Assembly: GCA_946480015.1 (NCBI GenBank)
Contig: CAMLIL010000061.1
Location: 1 to 34,109 of the forward strand
Reading direction: 5' to 3'
DNA: 34,109 nt
Source: an uncultured Oxalobacteraceae bacterium
GTDB taxonomy: Bacteria > Pseudomonadota > Gammaproteobacteria > Burkholderiales > Burkholderiaceae
The position numbers and the translations under genes were made by a program. The notes under the pieces were generated by a model, which saw only the letters and a program-made list of their open reading frames with translations, made no database searches and had not been told where the DNA came from. Of the stretch, positions 29,796 to 34,109 are shown piece after piece (within the stretch, counting starts at the first letter, position 1; each line of letters opens with the position of its first letter).

Positions 29796-32700
29796 ATGCA
29801 AAAGCGGGTTGATCTCAGGCGGGTGAATCCTGCCAACTCTACCAGTACCCGACCAGCAGGTTCGAATGAACGGCTTGTTGCCGTCGCCGCCGCCGTGCCA
29901 GGCTTCCTGTTCACCATCCGCGTCGATACCGACGGCCACACCAGTTTCCCGTTCGCCAGTTCTGGCATCGAAGACCTGTTCGATCTGCAGCCAGGCGAGA
30001 TTGGCGCCGATGCCGCCGCGCTGCATGCCCGCTACCATCCGGACGACCTGGCGCGCTTTCTGGAACTTATGACGGAAACGGCGCGCACACTGGCGCCGTT
30101 CAGCGTCGAAATACGCACCGCCCGGCCCGGCACGGGACAACGCTGGATCGACATCCACTGCACGCCGCAGCGGCAGCCGGACGGCTCCACCGAGTGGCAC
30201 GGGCTGATGACCGACATCACCGAGCGCAAAGCGATGGAGGCCAGCCTGGTCGCCAGCGAGGAACAGTTCCGTTCCCTGGCCGAGAACAGCCCCGACCCGA
30301 TCTTCCGCTACGACCGCGCTTGCCGCCGGCTGTATGTCAACCAGGTCGTCGGCACGATACTCGGCAAGCCGGTGGCGGAGTTGATCGGCGGCTCGCCGTC
30401 CGACGGCAAGATCCTCGCGCCCGAGCACAACAGCAAGGTCACGGCGGCAATTTGCGACGTGCTCTCCAGCGGCGCCACCCGCCACGTCGACGTCGAATGC
30501 GTCGATCGGGACGGCCGGCGCCGCGATTACCATATCCTGATGGTGCCGGAGCGGAGCGCGGACGGTCGGGTGGCGACCGTGCTTGGCATCGCGCGCGACC
30601 TCAGCGCCGTGCGCGACGCCGAACGCCGCGTGGCCCATTTTTCCGCCAACGTACCCGGCTTCGTCTTTTCATTGCGCCGCTCGTCCGAAGGGCATCTCAG
30701 CCTGCCGTTCGCCAGCCCGGGCATCGCCGCCCTATACGGTTTGCAGCCCGCCGAGGTGAAGGACGACATGGCGCCGCTGCATGCGCTGGCCCACCCCGAC
30801 GACAGGCCCCGGATCGAGGCCGCCATCGTCGCCGCCGCGGCAACGCTGGCGCCGCTCGACCTGGTTTTCCGCATCTGCCGGCCGGAACTGCCGGTGCGCT
30901 GGCTGGAGGCGCGTTCCACGCCCCAGCAGCGCGACGCCGACGGCGCCATCGTCTGGCACGGCTTCATGTTCGACGTCACCGCGCGCAAGGATATCGAAGA
31001 AGCGCTGCACAAGCGCTCGGAAGAATATCGCGCCTTGACCGAAAATATTCCTGACATCATTGTCCGCTACGACCGCAACTGCCGCCGCGTGTATGTCAAT
31101 TCGATGTATCAGAAATCCGCAAGTCTCTCGGCAGCTTCATGTCTGGGCAAGACGCCGCTCGAATGGTGGGACATTCCGACGGTGCCTGCCGCCACCTTCC
31201 AGAAAATACTGGAAAACGTGCTCGCGACCGGCGAAACGGCGGAACTCGAATTCGATTGGGTCAGGCCGGAGGGCGCGCGCAGTTGTTTTCACCTTACCAT
31301 CGTTCCGGAACGCGATTCGAGCCAGCAGATCGTCACCGTGCTCACCATCGGACGCGACATCCGCACCATCAAGCAATCGCAGGAAGCGCTGTACCAGAGC
31401 GAACGGGATTTCCGCGAACTGGCGGAAAACTCGCTCGACACCATCGCCCGCTACGACCGTGACTGCCGCCGGGTGTACGCCAATCCGAAATTAATCAAGG
31501 ACATGGGGGGCGACCTGGCGCGGATACTGGGTTCCACCCCGTCCCAGTTTCCAGGCGGCGGCAACGCCCACGCCTACGAGGCCAAGCTGCGCGAAGTCAT
31601 CGAGCTGGGCGCACCCTGCGATCTTGAACTGTACTGGGGGGACGCGGATAAGCAATTTTGCTCCCATATCCGGATGAGTCCGGAATTCGATGGCCGCGGG
31701 CGGGTCAGGCGGGTGCTGGCGGTCGGGCGCGATATCACGGAAATCGACCGCTACCGCAAGAAGGTGCAGCGCCAGGCTTTCTACGATGACCTGACCGACC
31801 TGCCCAATCGCGCACTGCTGTTTAACCTCATCGGCCAGGAAATCGCTCATGCCGAGCGGGATGGCGATGGGTTCGGGCTGATCATTCTCGACCTCGACAA
31901 TTTCAAGGGAGTCAACGATACCCTGGGACATGGGGCGGGCGACCGCTTGCTGTGCATCGTGGCGCAACGCCTGAAATATGCCGTGCGCGGGTCCGACACG
32001 GTCGCGCGGCTGGGCGGCGACGAATTCGGGATACTGCTGCCGCAGGTGCACGACCGGGCCGACCTGGGCACGATCGCCGCCAAGATATTGAAGGCGTTGG
32101 CCGAACCGTTCATGATCGATGGAGGCGAACTGTTCGTATCGTGCAGCATCGGCATCGCGCTATGTCCCGGCGACAGCGTCGCGATGGATGCGCTGCTCAA
32201 GTATGCCGATGCGGCGATGTATTTCGCCAAGAAACAGGGACGCAACAATTTCCAGTTCTATGCCAGCGAGCTGAGCGCTCATTCCCGCGAAAAAGTGGAG
32301 CTGGAGGCGGCGCTGCGCAAGGCCTGCCGCCAGGGCGAACTGACCTTGCATTACCAGCCGCAGTACGATTTGTCGAGCGCAAGCGTGGTCGGGGCGGAAG
32401 CCTTGCTGCGCTGGGACCGTCCAGGGTATGGGATGGTCCAGCCGGACAGGTTTATCCCGATTGCCGAGGAATCCGGCTTGATCGTCGCCATCGGCGAATG
32501 GGTGTTGTCGAACGCGTGCGCCGTCGTGGCAGACTGGAACCGGGAGCGTGACGACGCTGTGAAGATGGCGGTCAACGTCTCGACGCGCCAGTTCTTGCGC
32601 AACGACCTGGTGGGATCGGTGCGCCGCATCCTGGCCGAGAGCGGATGCAAGCCCGAATGGCTGGAGCTGGAAATCACCGAAAGCGTCCTGCTCGAAGATA

Positions 32701-33065
32701 GCCTGGAAGTGGCGCAGATGCTGGCCGAATTGGACCGGATGGGCGTGTCGATCTCGATCGACGATTTCGGCACCGGTTATTCGGCGCTGAGTTACCTGAG
32801 CCGTTTTCCGGTCGCGCGGCTGAAGATCGACCGCTCGTTCGTGCGCGATATCCCGCATGAGCGCCGCCAGTGCGAACTGGTGAAGGCGATGCTGTCGATC
32901 GCAGCGGCCTTGCAGCTGGAGGTCGTGGCGGAAGGGGTGGAAACCCTCGAGCAGGCGAATTACCTGAAGGCGCAAGGCTGCCGGCTGGCGCAAGGCTACC
33001 TGTTCGGCAAACCGATGGCGCCCGCCGCGTTCGAACTCATGCTGCCTGTGCGCGCGCGCGCATGA
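29796..33065 (+). CDS. Multi-PAS GGDEF-EAL protein
   Basis: 1089 residues with no membrane segment, so a cytoplasmic sensor. Five PAS domains (about 27-148, 155-275, 278-400, 408-527, 535-650) fall into two sequence types in the order A-B-A-B-B. Type A contains VPGFLFTIR / VPGFVFSLR and LPFASPGI-like stretches; type B contains AENSPDPIFRYDRACRRLYV and close variants. The GGDEF domain has GGDEF at 740-744, metal-binding Asp in LDLDNFKGVND and an I-site RGSD (731-734), so it looks competent for cyclic-di-GMP synthesis with feedback inhibition. The EAL domain has EAL at 868-870, LEITES, DDFGTGYSA (989-997), LKID and AEGVE, so it also looks active. No ribosome binding site is obvious before the ATG, but a strong promoter lies just upstream. 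Confidence 0.92.
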   Translation: MQKRVDLRRVNPANSTSTRPAGSNERLVAVAAAVPGFLFTIRVDTDGHTSFPFASSGIEDLFDLQPGEIGADAAALHARYHPDDLARFLELMTETARTLAPFSVEIRTARPGTGQRWIDIHCTPQRQPDGSTEWHGLMTDITERKAMEASLVASEEQFRSLAENSPDPIFRYDRACRRLYVNQVVGTILGKPVAELIGGSPSDGKILAPEHNSKVTAAICDVLSSGATRHVDVECVDRDGRRRDYHILMVPERSADGRVATVLGIARDLSAVRDAERRVAHFSANVPGFVFSLRRSSEGHLSLPFASPGIAALYGLQPAEVKDDMAPLHALAHPDDRPRIEAAIVAAAATLAPLDLVFRICRPELPVRWLEARSTPQQRDADGAIVWHGFMFDVTARKDIEEALHKRSEEYRALTENIPDIIVRYDRNCRRVYVNSMYQKSASLSAASCLGKTPLEWWDIPTVPAATFQKILENVLATGETAELEFDWVRPEGARSCFHLTIVPERDSSQQIVTVLTIGRDIRTIKQSQEALYQSERDFRELAENSLDTIARYDRDCRRVYANPKLIKDMGGDLARILGSTPSQFPGGGNAHAYEAKLREVIELGAPCDLELYWGDADKQFCSHIRMSPEFDGRGRVRRVLAVGRDITEIDRYRKKVQRQAFYDDLTDLPNRALLFNLIGQEIAHAERDGDGFGLIILDLDNFKGVNDTLGHGAGDRLLCIVAQRLKYAVRGSDTVARLGGDEFGILLPQVHDRADLGTIAAKILKALAEPFMIDGGELFVSCSIGIALCPGDSVAMDALLKYADAAMYFAKKQGRNNFQFYASELSAHSREKVELEAALRKACRQGELTLHYQPQYDLSSASVVGAEALLRWDRPGYGMVQPDRFIPIAEESGLIVAIGEWVLSNACAVVADWNRERDDAVKMAVNVSTRQFLRNDLVGSVRRILAESGCKPEWLELEITESVLLEDSLEVAQMLAELDRMGVSISIDDFGTGYSALSYLSRFPVARLKIDRSFVRDIPHERRQCELVKAMLSIAAALQLEVVAEGVETLEQANYLKAQGCRLAQGYLFGKPMAPAAFELMLPVRARA

Positions 33066-33201
33066 AGCGGCAGCGATAGAGCATGGAGCACATCGCTGCC
33101 CGCCAGATGTGCGACAGCCGCGCCCGCTTGAGACTAAGCTAACAAAAGTTTTTCACCGGATGGCCGGCATTTCTGCGAAAATCCGCTTCTTGATTTTTTC
33201 G

Positions 33202-33253
33202 GTGCCGTGAACGGCGTCCCGCCTGTAAAGGGCGCGGGCTGCCCTCACGGCGC
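33202..33253 (+). other. Structured leader before the decarboxylase gene
   Basis: GTGCCGTGA near 33203-33210 can pair with TCACGGCGC (33245-33253), with an inner stem CCCGC (33218-33222)/GCGGG (33234-33238). The structure ends about 18 bases before the start codon. It may be an mRNA leader fold or the terminator of the preceding gene; nothing else is visible in the 206 bases 33066-33271 apart from an AT-rich stretch before it. Confidence 0.25.
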
Positions 33254-33271
33254 TTCGCTTTGGAGATGTCC

Positions 33272-34109
33272 ATGAAATTTCGCTTCCCGATCGTCATCAT
33301 CGACGAGGATTTCCGTTCCGAGAACACGTCCGGCCTGGGCATCCGCGCACTGGCCGCGGCGATGGAAAAAGAAGGCATGGAAGTGCTCGGCCTGACCAGC
33401 TACGGCGACCTGTCCCAGTTCGCCCAGCAGCAGTCGCGCGCGTCGGCCTTCGTGCTGTCCATCGACGATGAGGAATTCGGCGAAGGCTCGGCCGAGGAAA
33501 CCGAATCGGCCCTGACGGCCCTGCGCGCCTTCGTGCAGGAGATCCGCCACAAGAACTCGGACATCCCGATCTACATTTACGGCGAAACCCGCACTTCGCG
33601 CCACATCCCCAACGATATCCTGCGCGAGCTGCACGGCTTCATCCACATGTTCGAGGACACGCCCGAATTCGTGGCGCGCCACATCATCCGCGAAGCCAAA
33701 TCCTACCTCGACTCGCTGGCGCCGCCGTTCTTCCGCGCGCTGGTCCACTACGCCAACGACGGCTCGTATTCCTGGCACTGCCCCGGCCACTCGGGCGGCG
33801 TGGCCTTCCTGAAGTCGCCGATCGGCCAGATGTTCCACCAGTTCTTCGGCGAAAACATGCTGCGCGCCGACGTCTGCAACGCGGTGGAGGAACTCGGCCA
33901 GCTGCTCGACCATACCGGCCCGGTCGCCAAGTCCGAGCGCAACGCCGCGCGCATCTTCAATGCCGACCACTGCTATTTCGTCACCAACGGCACCTCGACC
34001 TCAAACAAGATGGTCTGGCATTCGACCGTGGCGCCGGGCGACATCGTGGTGGTGGACCGCAACTGCCACAAGTCGATCCTGCACTCGATCATCATGTGCG
34101 GCGCCATTC
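33272..34109 (+). CDS. Lysine/ornithine/arginine decarboxylase, N-terminal part (runs off window)
   Basis: The first 279 residues of a PLP-dependent basic amino-acid decarboxylase of fold type I (Orn/Lys/Arg decarboxylase family, usually about 750 residues). An N-terminal wing or receiver-like domain (1-130) starts KFRFPIVIIDEDFRSENTSG. The major domain follows with SWHCPGHSGGVAFLKSPIGQ (167-186), DHCYFVTNGTSTSNK (232-246) and DRNCHKSILHS (262-272), which help bind PLP. The PLP lysine lies beyond the window, so the exact substrate cannot be read. It would consume a proton and make cadaverine, putrescine or agmatine. GGAGA precedes the ATG at 33272. Confidence 0.9.
   Translation, partial: MKFRFPIVIIDEDFRSENTSGLGIRALAAAMEKEGMEVLGLTSYGDLSQFAQQQSRASAFVLSIDDEEFGEGSAEETESALTALRAFVQEIRHKNSDIPIYIYGETRTSRHIPNDILRELHGFIHMFEDTPEFVARHIIREAKSYLDSLAPPFFRALVHYANDGSYSWHCPGHSGGVAFLKSPIGQMFHQFFGENMLRADVCNAVEELGQLLDHTGPVAKSERNAARIFNADHCYFVTNGTSTSNKMVWHSTVAPGDIVVVDRNCHKSILHSIIMCGAI

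Overview
The window is high-GC, densely coded DNA. Protein sequences, gene mix (upp, aidB, aroC, thyA, folA, carAB, DUF2069, DUF4124, several cyclic-di-GMP proteins) and style point to a betaproteobacterium, most likely Oxalobacteraceae (Massilia/Telluria/Duganella/Janthinobacterium group). That placement is by recognition of family style, not by a search. I saw no tRNA, rRNA, CRISPR array, insertion sequence or phage gene. Most of the window looks like chromosomal core with signalling genes interspersed.

Layout. (1) 1-2947, minus strand: aidB, upp and a small Hpt phosphotransfer protein; bases 1-175 hold a possible FNR-type promoter reading leftward off the window. (2) 3248-6465, plus strand: a GGDEF-EAL protein overlapping an HDOD protein, a two-gene cyclic-di-GMP/signalling operon with palindromic sites upstream. 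(3) 6611-9088, minus strand: CBS-domain protein, PhzF-like protein, chorismate synthase (aroC). (4) 9252-10046 plus, alpha/beta hydrolase, ending tail to tail with a YihY-type membrane protein (10016-11362, minus). (5) 11427-20531, plus strand: a tight run of eight genes (WrbA-like flavoprotein, DUF2069, FAD-linked 2-hydroxyacid oxidase, DUF4124, FtsX-type permease, AttH/lipocalin-like protein, MsbA-like ABC exporter, thyA). (6) 20560-27964, minus strand: GNAT acetyltransferase, methyl-accepting chemotaxis protein, and carAB. (7) 28426-34109, plus strand: folA, DUF4337 protein, a five-PAS GGDEF-EAL protein, and the start of a lysine/ornithine/arginine decarboxylase that runs off the window.

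The most unusual object is carB. It encodes 1270 residues, about 200 more than a normal carbamoyl-phosphate synthase large subunit. Both ATP-grasp halves look intact, but the C-terminal MGS-like regulatory domain has lost its usual UMP/IMP-binding motif. Past it comes a Pro/Ala-rich linker and a further ~160-residue domain that resembles the nucleoside 2-deoxyribosyltransferase/DNPH1 fold, with a candidate catalytic Glu retained. This carAB pair sits, in opposite orientation, between thyA and folA rather than beside greA, so it may be a second, rewired copy. Folate and pyrimidine genes (upp, thyA, folA, carAB) are thus all present in one 28-kb stretch.

Other points of interest: a GGDEF domain with its GGDEF and I-site motifs but a Gly in place of a metal-binding Asp; a perfect 22-bp tandem repeat between carB and the chemotaxis gene; PAS domains in an A-B-A-B-B duplication; a palindrome over the -35 box of that gene; a candidate leaderless wrbA-like gene; and an FtsX permease/AttH pair with no separate ATPase next to it.
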